Positions 16,477 to 24,831 of a stretch of DNA of 39,095 bases are shown piece after piece (position 1 is the stretch's first letter; the number at the start of each line of letters is the position of its first letter). The DNA comes from Pseudomaricurvus sp. HS19 (GTDB lineage Bacteria > Pseudomonadota > Gammaproteobacteria > Pseudomonadales > Cellvibrionaceae). The notes below the pieces were generated by a model, which saw nothing but the letters and a program-made list of their open reading frames with translations, was not told where the DNA came from and searched no databases. A program made the position numbers and the translations under genes. The stretch covers positions 1 through 39,095 of the forward strand of contig NZ_WVVW01000014.1 in NCBI RefSeq assembly GCF_009857815.1, given 5' to 3'.

Positions 16477-16872
16477 TCAGGCCGGTTTTCTGTAGAAGAG
16501 GGCAATGGCCACTGCAGACAGCAGGACGAACAGTAGCGGCCACAGGATCATATCCAGAGGGCTGCCGGTCAGTCGGGTTTGCGACGTGGCTGTGGAAACA
16601 CCGGCAATGACGCTGGTGGTGAGGGACATCAACAGCAGTGAATGTTTGTGCCTGGCGATTCGGCTTCTCATAAAAATGAACATGGTGCCAAGCAGGGGGA
16701 TGACGAAAAATCCGGACAGTATCAGTCCAAGATAGATCGTGAGCTCCACGTTGCTGCCGCAGCCTCCCTTGACCGCACACTCTCCCAGTCGTAGTTGGTG
16801 GATGGCTGATACGGCTCCCCAGGTAAGGGCGAAGGTCATTATCGATATGAGTGCGGCTTGCAGGTACTTCAT
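16477..16872 (-). CDS. Hypothetical four-helix membrane protein
   Basis: This 131-residue protein has about four transmembrane helices (approximately residues 5-23, 44-68, 78-96, 105-127). I do not recognise the family. Two cysteines (in 'GECAVKGGCG') lie in the loop after helix 1, predicted periplasmic, and could form a disulfide. It lies upstream of the RlpA gene in the same orientation, 28 bp away. Confidence 0.6.
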   Translation of the reverse strand: MKYLQAALISIMTFALTWGAVSAIHQLRLGECAVKGGCGSNVELTIYLGLILSGFFVIPLLGTMFIFMRSRIARHKHSLLLMSLTTSVIAGVSTATSQTRLTGSPLDMILWPLLFVLLSAVAIALFYRKPA

Positions 16873-16927
16873 GGTTTTGGGACTCGGCTTTCAGGTGTCA
16901 GGTATATGGGTATTAGGCGGGTGATTT

Positions 16928-17227
16928 TCAGGGCTGGCGATTGGCCTGCTCGTCGGTATCGGCGGCCAGCTGTTGGTTGAGGTTTTCTATGTTCTTCTCC
17001 AGCTCACCCAGTTTTCCGGCCACAAATCGTTGTGCGAGAAGGGCGGTGATCGGGGTGACCAGGAAGATGGCGCCTGCCACGTACCAGAGCCAGAACAGGT
17101 TGGGATAGTGGCGAACCACGACCGCCACAATGGCAAACCCGATTATCCAGCGGACTACCCACAGGATTATCCGGCGTCGCAGGAAGCCTTTGTGCTCTTC
17201 TTTGATGTCGCTCAGCTCTTCAAGCAT
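16928..17227 (-). CDS. Hypothetical two-helix membrane protein with C-terminal coiled coil
   Basis: This 99-residue protein has an acidic/basic N-terminus, two transmembrane helices (about residues 22-42 and 47-67), and a heptad-like helical tail ('KLGELEKNIENLNQQLAAD'). The family is not recognised with certainty. The ATG at 17227 has GGAG 7 bp upstream. Same orientation as the two genes downstream, so perhaps one transcript. Confidence 0.6.
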   Translation of the reverse strand: MLEELSDIKEEHKGFLRRRIILWVVRWIIGFAIVAVVVRHYPNLFWLWYVAGAIFLVTPITALLAQRFVAGKLGELEKNIENLNQQLAADTDEQANRQP

Positions 17228-17476
17228 AGGTACTCCAGGCAATACCGGGGCTAATGCTATTGGTAGAGAACGTCTGAGGGAGCAGGTCCGGGGGAATTAC
17301 AGCGGCTAACACTCCGCTGCGGCTGCTGAAAATCAGCGGTTAGTGGCAGGCAGGGGAGTCTAGCCGAGTGTAAAACTTCCCTGTCTACCAATGACGCGTA
17401 AATATTCCACACTTCGACAGGAGGAACAAATTCCCCGGCTGGTTGAGGCCTGACCGGTCTTCATTTTTGCGAAGTG

Positions 17477-17800
17477 TTACTGATTTATCAGAATTAACTT
17501 TCCGGTTTGCGGGTCCCGATAGACCTTGCCCAGCGACTCCATCCCTTCCGGGCCCGTTTGCATGGCGCTTTCCATACCCTCCGGCATCTCCACCAGTTCC
17601 TCGCCGGCTTGCACCACAACCTCCTTTTCAAGATTGAAGTGCTGGCGCAGCTGCTCGCTCTGGCTGAGCAGCGCGATCAGCAGGCCGAGGGCAAACACCA
17701 GCATCACATCCATGATGTTGGCGAAGCCGGACAGGGGATCGTTATCGGCGTCGGAGAAGTGGTTGTGATGCCAGCGCGGGGAGCCGTTTGGCCGGTTCAT
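17477..17800 (-). CDS. DUF2149 protein, ExbD-like component
   Basis: This 107-residue protein has a short cytoplasmic N-terminus, one transmembrane helix (about residues 28-45) and a periplasmic tail. The helix starts with 'NIMDVMLVFALGLLIALL'; its Asp31 sits where ExbD and TolR carry their proton-coupling Asp (compare the 'IDVMLVLL' pattern of ExbD). DUF2149 genes are commonly found with a MotA/TolQ-like gene and a CobN-like gene, as here. Its start overlaps the preceding stop by four bases (ATGA), so translation is coupled. It is the last gene of the riboswitch-controlled operon. The likely job is the ion-conducting partner of the ExbB-like protein, powering the CobN-like protein. Confidence 0.82.
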   Translation of the reverse strand: MNRPNGSPRWHHNHFSDADNDPLSGFANIMDVMLVFALGLLIALLSQSEQLRQHFNLEKEVVVQAGEELVEMPEGMESAMQTGPEGMESLGKVYRDPQTGKLILINQ

Positions 17801-18243
17801 GAGCTGGCCTCCAGACGCTGCCAGACGGTGTCGTACCAGCGGCGCCGTACGCGGCTGATGATGTAGGCCAACAGGCCTATCAGCAGCCCCAGCACCGTGG
17901 TGTCGAAAGCGACGGTGAGGGCGGTGGCCAGCAGGGTGATGTCACCGTTGCCCAGCGTCATCAGGCCCGGTCCCAGCGGGATCAGGGTGCCCATCAATCC
18001 CAGGATAGGCCCGGTGCGCGCCAGCAGGTCGGCCCGCTCCAGACGTTTGAGGGCGTAGCGTTCAAAGTCGGCGGTGGCTATGCCGTCGCTGTCGATGCGT
18101 GACAGCAGGCGCCGGCGCTCCGCCAGGGCAATGCCCAGCTCCCACAGTGTCGCCAGCAGCGCGAGGCCCAGAGCAATCACTACGGGGTAGAGCAGCCAGT
18201 TGACCAGTTGGTGCAGGGCACCGAGGGTAAATCCGTGCAGCAT
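17797..18243 (-). CDS. MotA/TolQ/ExbB family proton-channel protein
   Basis: This 148-residue inner-membrane protein has an N-terminal transmembrane helix (about residues 12-34), a cytoplasmic charged segment, then two helices (about 73-98 and 106-131). The family core is 'LLARTGPILGLMGTLIPLGPGL' and 'LATALTVAFDTTVLGLLIG', corresponding to the ExbB/TolQ channel helices. AAGGAG precedes the ATG. It lies 14 bp after the CobN-like gene and overlaps the DUF2149 gene, so the three are one operon. It should form, with DUF2149, an ion-motive-force motor for the periplasmic chelatase-like protein; this is inferred from homology and context. Confidence 0.88.
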   Translation of the reverse strand: MLHGFTLGALHQLVNWLLYPVVIALGLALLATLWELGIALAERRRLLSRIDSDGIATADFERYALKRLERADLLARTGPILGLMGTLIPLGPGLMTLGNGDITLLATALTVAFDTTVLGLLIGLLAYIISRVRRRWYDTVWQRLEASS

Positions 18244-18257
18244 GTGAACTCCTTTGG

Positions 18258-21200
18258 TTAGTCGCGAGTGGCGAGCAGTGAGTGACGGGAGGTGCGGTAG
18301 TAGCCGGCGGCGATGACAGCAAGGATCACCAGCAGCAACCAGTAGTAGTGTGTATTACTGGTCGCTTGTGGATCGCTGTTCTCCGACGCCTGTGCGGCAT
18401 TGTTGTCGGCCTGTGATGGTTGCGCGTCCTGTAGTTCGATTTCGGTGGCGCGGTGCAGCTCCGGTTCTGCCTCAGCCTGCTGGCCTTTGGCTTTGTCGAT
18501 GACGGTCTGCAGCGCCTGTTGCTGCTCCTGCGGCAGGTAGTGTTGCACCCACTGCAGCATGGGGTTGTCCGGTGAGGTGTGGCCGCTGCCGGGCAGGCCG
18601 TTGTCGAGCACCAGCCGCGCGAACTCGCCGGCCAGTTGTTCGCGGGTCTGCTGGTCCGCATTCCAGAACTCCTTGTGGATCGCCACCAGCATGATGGCCA
18701 GCATATTGCTCTTCACGTGCACGTTGTGGCCCTGCTCAAGGAATTCATCCAGTTGCAGTTCGTAGCGGTCATCCACGTAGACGCTCTTCACCTCTTCCCA
18801 GGCCCAGTCGCCCACCAGTCCCGGGTTGGTCACCTGCCAGCCCCACAGGTATTCCAGGAACTCGCTGCCCATGGTGCGGGCACCGGCGTAGTCGTGCTCC
18901 ATCAATCCCTTGAGCCATTCGGGATTGAGGAAGCGACCGCGCAGCTCCTGCCGCAGTGCCAGCGCCAGCGGCTGGGACTTGATGTTGTCGGGATCAGCAT
19001 GGTTGAGCACAAAGTTGTTGGGCGCGGTGCCGGTGAGGGTCTCCACGGCCAGGCTCAGGCCGCCCAGGTAATCAAAGGCATCGTTATTGTCGATCAATCC
19101 ATAGAGATTGCTGGAGCGCCCCAGGTAGGTGTTCTCCACATCGCTGAGCAGGGTGCGGAATACCGCTTGTGCCGGCGCACCGAAACCACTGCCATTGCCG
19201 GAACTGAAGCTGTGGCCGAGGCGACGAAGGTAGACCTCCGCCAGCTCGCTGCGCTGTTGCCAGGCGCCGGAGCGTTCCACCAGACGGTTCACGCCGGCGC
19301 CATAGCTGCCGGGGGCGTCGCCGAACACCCGCAGGCTGGCAAGGGCGCCGGCCTTTTCGGCAGGGGTACCAGCGGCCAGCAGTTGCTGTGCTTCTTTCAC
19401 CCAGTGGGCGGCCACCTGGTTCTGTTGCAGCGATTCGCTGCCGGCTTTGTCCAGTGCCAGCCCGGAATCCTGCAGTGGTTGCAGGGCGCTGTAGAGCGCC
19501 TGGGTCAGTGCCGGGTGGTCACGCACAATGGTGTTGGCACTGGCTTGCAGGGCGATGAGGGTGGCCTGGTCCAGCAGCAGCATCTGGCGGCTGTAGAGAT
19601 CGCGGAACAGCCCCGAGGTGGTGAACACCACGTCGCGGCGCACACGCTCATCCGCCAGCTCCTGTCGTTGCAGCCCCTTCACCAGTCCGCGGCTGTTCCA
19701 TATGGGCTTCAGTCCCAGCATGTCGAGACCGAAGGCAATCATGACGCCTTCGTCGCGCACCACGTCGGAGGCCCACAGCACCAGTGCTTCACGCTTGTCA
19801 CTGTTTTGGGGATTATTTTTGCGCGCTTCCTGCGCCAGCTCCTGCCCCAGTTCCCACGCCACCGGGCTGGGAATCAGGCTGTTATCCAGCGCGTAAAAGT
19901 TGCGCCCGGTGGGCAGGGCCGCAGGGCTGCGGATGGGGTCGTTACCGGGACCGGGAGCTACAAAGCCGCCGTCGAGGGCGTTAAGCAAACTGCGCATTTC
20001 GGCGGCGGGTGAACCGCTCAACAACTGCTGCCACTGCTGCTGTTGTTCGTCGCCGTCCGGCGCCATGGAGGCCAGCATCTTGTCGATACCCCGGCGCTCC
20101 CAGTCGCGGCCGAACACATGCAGGCCGTAGGGCATAAAGCGCTCCTGCAGGTCGGTGAGGTAGTGGCCCACCTCGTGCACCAGCATATCGTCGTCCACCT
20201 CGTCGAAGCTGATGCCCATTACTGCCAGCTCGGCGGACATGGCTTCACTGAGTTCTTCCTTCAGTTCCAGGGCGTCCACCTTGGCGCGGATCTGCTGCAC
20301 CAGTCGTTGCGACAGGGCATTGTTGTTGCCGTGGCTGGCTTCAAAACTTTCAATCAACTGACGCAATTGCAGCAGGTCGTCGTAGAGTGGTGTGCTCTCC
20401 AGTGGCGGTGTCAGGTGATCGATCATCACCGCCAGTCCACGCCGCTTGGCCTGGATACCTTCGCCGACGCCGTCGACGATGTAGGGATAGATACCGGGAA
20501 TGTTGCTGGCCATGATGCGCGAGTAATCATCTTCTGCCAGGCCTACCGAGCGGTGGGGCAGGAACTCGTAGGTGGAGTGGCGGCCCAGGTGCACGATGGC
20601 GTCGGCCTTGAAGTCCTGCTGCAGGAACTGGTAGAAGGCCAGGTACTGGTGCGGTGGCGGGAAGGCGAGGTTGGCGTGCAGCAGTTCCTCGTTCACCTCC
20701 CAGCCACGGGGCGGCTGTGGGCCGATAAACACATTGCCAATGCGCAGGCCCGGCAACAGCATCTGCCGGTCGACCGTCATCACCTTGCCGGGTGCGGTGC
20801 CCCAACCGCCCAGACCTTCGATGCCGGTGTGGCGCAGGGCGCTGATAATCTTGCGGGCCTGTTCCCAGCAGGGAGTGCCACCCTCCAGGGTGGTTTGATA
20901 GCACCGCTGCAACTGTTCTACCAGCGCCAGTGCCCGCTGCCGTCCGGGATGATCCACCCCTTCCAGCAGGTGACGGACCTCCTCCATGGTGTGATCCAGC
21001 GTGACTTGCGCCATGTCGGCATGGCCGGCATCCACGGTCTGCTGCAACTGCTCCTGCAGGCGTCCCAGCGGGCCATCGACCACTTCAGACTGTACCGCCG
21101 CTGGCAGGGTGTTGAACCACTGCCGGTAGTGGTCTGTATCGATGCGGGTGATCTCCCTGCTCATGGATTGCAGCGCCTGCTGGTCGTTGGGCAGGTTGAT

Positions 21201-22628
21201 GCCGCGGGCCTGTATCTGGTCCAGCAGTGCCGCCGGGGAGTCGGGCAGGGGGCCGGTGTTATAGCCCTCGGCCTTGAGGCGGGTAAGGATCTGGAACAGT
21301 GAGGCGGGCACATCCAGGTTGTCAGCGCCGATGTTGTGGCGACCGGGCGGGTGGTTGTAATAGACGATCGCCACGCGCTTGTCGGCGTTGCTCATACTGC
21401 GCAGTTTCTGCCAGTTGGCTGCTCGGGCCAGCAAGGTGTCGATGCCGGGGGAGTGGGCCGCAATGGGCTGTACGCGAATGCCGGTGAAGGCATCGGTACT
21501 CTGTTCGCCGGCGGTGGCCATCACCAGCGGCTGGCTCGCACCCTGCAGTTCCGGCATGGCCACCTGATAGTAGACCTTGTCATTGGCGAGCCCGTCGCTG
21601 GAGAGTTGCCACTCCAGTGCTGTGCGATCCCGCAGCTTGATGGCCTTGATCACCGGCACGTTGCGTTGGGTGAACTGCTCTGTGACCAGCTCGCGGCCCT
21701 CGCCGCCACCCACCACAAAATCCTGCAGCATCACCACCGCAGCGATGGGTGCCTTTAGGTTCTGTAACTGCTGCGCGGCTTCCACCCCGGCTTCACCCCA
21801 GTAGGCCAGTGCCACCAGACACTCCAGGTTGTGCTGGCTGCGGGCGCGGTCACAGGTCTGTTGCAGCAACGCGCTGTCTGCCGGGCGGTCACCACCGGCG
21901 TGATCCAGAATTACCAGCAGTGGCTGCTCAGCGCTGATTGTTGGTAGCTGGGCACTGGTTGCACCGCGGTATTGCCAGCGCAGGCGTGGCAGTGGCTGTG
22001 GTTCGGCCACGGCGAGAGTTTGCCCCATCTGCGCATAGGCCCAGGCAAATAGTTGCGCAGCGTTGTCCGCACCACCGGCCTGCCAGTAGCGGCGTCCGGC
22101 AATCCACTGGGCTTGCTGCGGGTAGCGCGCCTGCAATTCCGCCAGCCGAGCCTCGAAGCCGGTGCCGTGGTGCATGCCGGCGACGCTGCGCAGCTGTTCC
22201 TGACTGTTGAACATGGGGCCACTGTACAACTGACTCATCTGCATCAGGCGGTCGTCACTGCTGTAGAGCAGGCGCGGGGTTTTGCTGTGGCGAAAGCGCG
22301 ACTCCAGCTCCGCCACACTGGCACCAAACAGGCCGATGCCCAGCACCAGGCTGCTGCTGTCGATCAGCTGTTGCTGGGCAGCCGGGTTCATCTCCCACAG
22401 TTGGGTGTCGGTGCGGGCGATGACCTTGAGTTGCGGGTGCTGCTGATGGAACAGGCGCGCTGCCTCAGCGATGGTTTCGGCGTTGCGCTGCGAGGCCAGT
22501 ACCAGCAGTTGCGGCTGGCTGGCGTGTGCGATACACGATCCAAGCAGGGCGCTGAAAAAAGTCAGCAACAGCGCCAGAACCAATGAGCTCATTCGGCACA
22601 GGGCATTGGGTGGGGCAGGGTATTGCAT
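18258..22628 (-). CDS. Exported, membrane-anchored CobN-like chelatase (CobN/HmuS family)
   Basis: This large protein has about 1456 residues from the ATG at 22628. It has a signal peptide (hydrophobic residues about 14-33, cleavage after AHA), a CobN/magnesium-chelatase H body and a C-terminal transmembrane helix (about 1428-1443) with basic residues after it. The body is therefore predicted periplasmic. Family motifs include 'GNVFIGPQPPRGW' (about 630) and 'HLGRHSTYEFLPHRSVGL' (about 679), the latter a variant of the usual H-x-G-x-H-G-T-x-E block. Cytosolic CobN inserts cobalt into hydrogenobyrinate diamide. This exported form resembles HmuS-type proteins encoded with MotA and DUF2149 partners. 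A cobalamin riboswitch upstream ties it to B12 or cobalt. GAGG lies 8 bp before ATG 22628; an in-frame ATG at 22832 also has a ribosome site and would add 68 residues. Confidence 0.85.
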   Translation of the reverse strand: MQYPAPPNALCRMSSLVLALLLTFFSALLGSCIAHASQPQLLVLASQRNAETIAEAARLFHQQHPQLKVIARTDTQLWEMNPAAQQQLIDSSSLVLGIGLFGASVAELESRFRHSKTPRLLYSSDDRLMQMSQLYSGPMFNSQEQLRSVAGMHHGTGFEARLAELQARYPQQAQWIAGRRYWQAGGADNAAQLFAWAYAQMGQTLAVAEPQPLPRLRWQYRGATSAQLPTISAEQPLLVILDHAGGDRPADSALLQQTCDRARSQHNLECLVALAYWGEAGVEAAQQLQNLKAPIAAVVMLQDFVVGGGEGRELVTEQFTQRNVPVIKAIKLRDRTALEWQLSSDGLANDKVYYQVAMPELQGASQPLVMATAGEQSTDAFTGIRVQPIAAHSPGIDTLLARAANWQKLRSMSNADKRVAIVYYNHPPGRHNIGADNLDVPASLFQILTRLKAEGYNTGPLPDSPAALLDQIQARGINLPNDQQALQSMSREITRIDTDHYRQWFNTLPAAVQSEVVDGPLGRLQEQLQQTVDAGHADMAQVTLDHTMEEVRHLLEGVDHPGRQRALALVEQLQRCYQTTLEGGTPCWEQARKIISALRHTGIEGLGGWGTAPGKVMTVDRQMLLPGLRIGNVFIGPQPPRGWEVNEELLHANLAFPPPHQYLAFYQFLQQDFKADAIVHLGRHSTYEFLPHRSVGLAEDDYSRIMASNIPGIYPYIVDGVGEGIQAKRRGLAVMIDHLTPPLESTPLYDDLLQLRQLIESFEASHGNNNALSQRLVQQIRAKVDALELKEELSEAMSAELAVMGISFDEVDDDMLVHEVGHYLTDLQERFMPYGLHVFGRDWERRGIDKMLASMAPDGDEQQQQWQQLLSGSPAAEMRSLLNALDGGFVAPGPGNDPIRSPAALPTGRNFYALDNSLIPSPVAWELGQELAQEARKNNPQNSDKREALVLWASDVVRDEGVMIAFGLDMLGLKPIWNSRGLVKGLQRQELADERVRRDVVFTTSGLFRDLYSRQMLLLDQATLIALQASANTIVRDHPALTQALYSALQPLQDSGLALDKAGSESLQQNQVAAHWVKEAQQLLAAGTPAEKAGALASLRVFGDAPGSYGAGVNRLVERSGAWQQRSELAEVYLRRLGHSFSSGNGSGFGAPAQAVFRTLLSDVENTYLGRSSNLYGLIDNNDAFDYLGGLSLAVETLTGTAPNNFVLNHADPDNIKSQPLALALRQELRGRFLNPEWLKGLMEHDYAGARTMGSEFLEYLWGWQVTNPGLVGDWAWEEVKSVYVDDRYELQLDEFLEQGHNVHVKSNMLAIMLVAIHKEFWNADQQTREQLAGEFARLVLDNGLPGSGHTSPDNPMLQWVQHYLPQEQQQALQTVIDKAKGQQAEAEPELHRATEIELQDAQPSQADNNAAQASENSDPQATSNTHYYWLLLVILAVIAAGYYRTSRHSLLATRD

Positions 22629-22830
22629 GGGTGTAGCCTCAAACGTTGTTGTTGGCAGCAACGTCAGAGGTGGTAAGGCGAGATCAGGAGGTGTGGCCAG
22701 TGGTGTAGCGGTTGGCCGGTGCCCGGATCGCGCACCGGAACCCTCCGTTCCATTGCCGCAAGACTGCATCACGTATGAGGGGAGGTAAACAGCAACTGGC
22801 CGGCCCGGTGGGCGGAACTGTAGCGCCGTC

Positions 22831-22849
22831 ATGAAGCCCTCCGCTTCAT
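22831..22849 (-). promoter_or_regulatory. Hairpin with Shine-Dalgarno in its loop, riboswitch expression platform
   Basis: On the minus strand ATGAAGC-GGAGG-GCTTCAT forms a perfect 7-bp stem whose 5-nt loop is a Shine-Dalgarno sequence. The stem's last bases are part of the ATG at 22832. It directly follows the cobalamin aptamer, where translational expression platforms lie, so access to this ribosome site may be what B12 controls. Confidence 0.5.
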
Positions 22850-22854
22850 CGTTC

Positions 22855-23035
22855 TAGCTCAGCAAAAGGCCGGTTTCGGGCTCTGGATGCTATCCATTAC
22901 CGTTGCGGGGGCAGCGCAGGGGTTATTGTGACGGCCATACACCCGAGGGTGTTGCCACAGTGCACCTGACTTCCCGTTTACCCTGTTCAAACACGTCCTG
23001 GCGGCGGACGTACTAACAGGCACCTTTAGCGGGGG
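22855..23035 (-). promoter_or_regulatory. Cobalamin (B12) riboswitch
   Basis: Read on the minus strand, the region starts with AAAGGTGCCTGTTAGTACG, continues with GGGAAGTCAGGTGCACTGTG, then carries the B12 box GCTGCCCCCGCAACGGTAA (22897-22915) and ends with AGAGCCCGAAACCGGCC. The order and spacing are those of the cobalamin aptamer. It lies upstream of the CobN-like gene and faces it. Such riboswitches reduce expression of downstream genes when adenosylcobalamin or a related cobalamin is abundant. Confidence 0.95.
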
Positions 23036-23131
23036 CTGATTCTACGGGGTGGGGGTGAGTCGGGTCAAACCGGTGAGCGTTGAGGGTCTGGAGAGGAATA
23101 GTGTTACGGCCGCGATGTGCAGCTGGGTCAG

Positions 23132-23171
23132 ACGAGTTATCGGTATTGGTAGCCCAGCACCGATAACTCGT
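23132..23171. other. 13-bp perfect inverted repeat downstream of the DUF805 gene
   Basis: ACGAGTTATCGGT (23132-23144) and ACCGATAACTCGT (23159-23171) form a perfect stem with a 14-nt loop. It lies just after the stop of the minus-strand DUF805 gene and before the B12 riboswitch. It lacks a T-run, so it is either an atypical terminator or a protein-binding site. Confidence 0.6.
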
Positions 23172-23186
23172 GCGGGAGTCAAGCCG

Positions 23187-23540
23187 TCAGGCAGCAACTT
23201 CCTTGGGGTAGGCGCCGTAGTTGTTCTGGCCGGGAGAGCTGTCCAGAACCGTGAAGATAAAGACCACCAGGGGGCCGATCAGCGGCACAATGGAAATCAG
23301 CAGCCACCAGCCGCTGCGATCGGTATCGTGCAGGCGGCGCACGGCGACAGCCAGGCTGGGGATAATGGTTCCGAGGATGTAAAGCATACCAATAGCGCCC
23401 GGGCCACCAAGCATGGTTTCAATGACGATCAGGGAGATGGCCATGATGTTATTGAACAGGTAGAACATCCAGTACTCCTTCCGGCGTGCACGACCGCTGA
23501 AAGTTGCGTATTTCTTCAAAACCTCAAAGTACCAATCCAT
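23187..23540 (-). CDS. DUF805 family inner membrane protein (YhaH/YhaI-like)
   Basis: This 117-residue membrane protein has the family's opening 'YATFSGRARRKEYWMFYLFN', then helices at about residues 25-45, 48-64 and 77-100. The DUF805 signature 'AVAVRRLHDTDRSGWWLL' and a 'GxNxYG' end are present. Function of the family is not known. AAGGAAA precedes the ATG. It sits upstream of the CobN operon on the same strand, but a hairpin and the riboswitch separate them. Confidence 0.88.
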   Translation of the reverse strand: MDWYFEVLKKYATFSGRARRKEYWMFYLFNNIMAISLIVIETMLGGPGAIGMLYILGTIIPSLAVAVRRLHDTDRSGWWLLISIVPLIGPLVVFIFTVLDSSPGQNNYGAYPKEVAA

Positions 23541-24105
23541 ACATTTTCCTTATTAATCCCCCAGGTTTTTGAGTTGGAGTGCAGCGGGGTATATCTGCCT
23601 TCCAACGCCACGCCTTAAGCAAAGGCGAATTCTTGCCATAGCCGGGGAGCCGTGTTGGGCACACTTATGGACACCAGGCTCCCCCAAACAACTTAGACGG
23701 ACGCAAGCCGCCATTGCCGCACTGCAGCGTTTCAGATGAGTGCAAGGTGTAGTCCGGGTTGTTGTTTGCTGGTAAAGATGTGTTGCTGATGCCTGACGCT
23801 CCCTGGCTTAGTTCAACAGATGCTGTTGATCTGTTGAATGGTGTTTGGCCGGCTGTATAGCCGCTAGCCCACACAAGTCGTGTGCGGATGCTGGTACAGC
23901 AGGGCATATTCCTGCTGCGGGTTTGCTGTCAGTACCGGAGGATAGGTAGAGCAGGGCAGTGAGTGCCGTGTGAGAACTATCCGTGTCTGCAGCCGGGTTT
24001 TAATATTTCATATTTTGGGAGTCGGGACAATGTTTTATGCGCCACGGTCTGGCCGTGGCTGGTGGGTTGACGCTTACTAAAATAGGCGTTTGCCAGAGCA
24101 GGCTC
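23541..24105. other. Intergenic region with two inverted repeats, no recognised gene
   Basis: This 565-bp region holds an 8-bp GGGGAGCC / GGCTCCCC inverted repeat with a 25-nt loop (23644-23684). It also holds a perfect 10-bp inverted repeat TTCAACAGAT-N7-ATCTGTTGAA (23812-23838). The reading frames present are short and have no ribosome site or recognisable domain. The region should contain the promoter of the DUF805 gene. Confidence 0.45.
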
Positions 24106-24831
24106 TCACTGAAACAAATGCGCATCCACTTCAATCCAGGTGGCTTTTGCCGTGCCAGCAAGGCTGCCGTCCGGTTTGACGATGGCCGACGCCGAGTGCA
24201 GCTTCCTGCCATCCTGACCCAGGGGCCAGCCCAGGGCGATGCACTGTTCACCCACTGCAACATCGTTGTGAACCTGGACTGACATCTGCCCCAGTACCAA
24301 GGCTTTGCCTTCGCGTGTGGGAAACATGGGGAAGGCGCTGGTGCAATCGAGGGCGGCCCAGATAAAGACCCGGTCTATGTGATTGCTGCTGCCATTCTGG
24401 CCAAGCAGGGAGCCATCGGGTAACCAGGGGCCGGCCACCACCTCCGATCCCGGTAGTTTGCCGGGGAATATGCGAAGTCCATCGCCTTCAAGCCGCTGAG
24501 GCCCACACACAAAGCATCCGGGGAAGGGATGTTGTTTAAAGCCGACATAGGCTTTGCTGGCTTCCAGTGTTTCGGCCCAGGAGGGTATGTCCGGGCATTC
24601 CACATCCACCGCTTCCGCCTGGCCTTTTGCCACCAGCTTATCGCCGTCCAACAGTTGCGCATCCGCTCCCTGGATGTCCAGGGTTAGTGGCCGTCCCAAT
24701 GGTGGGGGCAGAAACAGTCGTACCGTGGCTTTGCCGCCCAAGGCTTCACCAATCAATCCGCAGACATAGCCGCCATTGCCGGAGTCGGGTGGGCCGCAGA
24801 AGCGGTTTTGTATAACAACGGAGGTGTTCAT
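24106..24831 (-). CDS. Hotdog-fold thioesterase-like protein
   Basis: This 241-residue soluble protein begins with 'NRFCGPPDSGNGGYVCGLIG', a motif seen in tandem hotdog proteins of the acyl-CoA thioesterase superfamily. A second block 'PFPGCFVCGPQR' and a C-terminal strand pattern ('LGQMSVQVHNDVAVGEQCIALGW') fit a double hotdog. Its substrate is unknown and no catalytic residues can be named safely. AGGGAG lies about 8 bp ahead of the ATG. It is a lone gene between low-GC neighbours. Confidence 0.6.
   Translation of the reverse strand: MNTSVVIQNRFCGPPDSGNGGYVCGLIGEALGGKATVRLFLPPPLGRPLTLDIQGADAQLLDGDKLVAKGQAEAVDVECPDIPSWAETLEASKAYVGFKQHPFPGCFVCGPQRLEGDGLRIFPGKLPGSEVVAGPWLPDGSLLGQNGSSNHIDRVFIWAALDCTSAFPMFPTREGKALVLGQMSVQVHNDVAVGEQCIALGWPLGQDGRKLHSASAIVKPDGSLAGTAKATWIEVDAHLFQ

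Noticed and set aside
18579-21302. Long plus-strand reading frames (477 and 419 residues) inside the CobN-like gene
   Set aside because: They are antisense shadows caused by high GC. They lack ribosome sites and recognisable domains, while the minus-strand frame has clear CobN motifs.
23665-23907. 80-residue minus-strand frame in the gap after DUF805
   Set aside because: No ribosome site, no hydrophobic pattern or domain, and it overlaps two inverted repeats. More likely noncoding.
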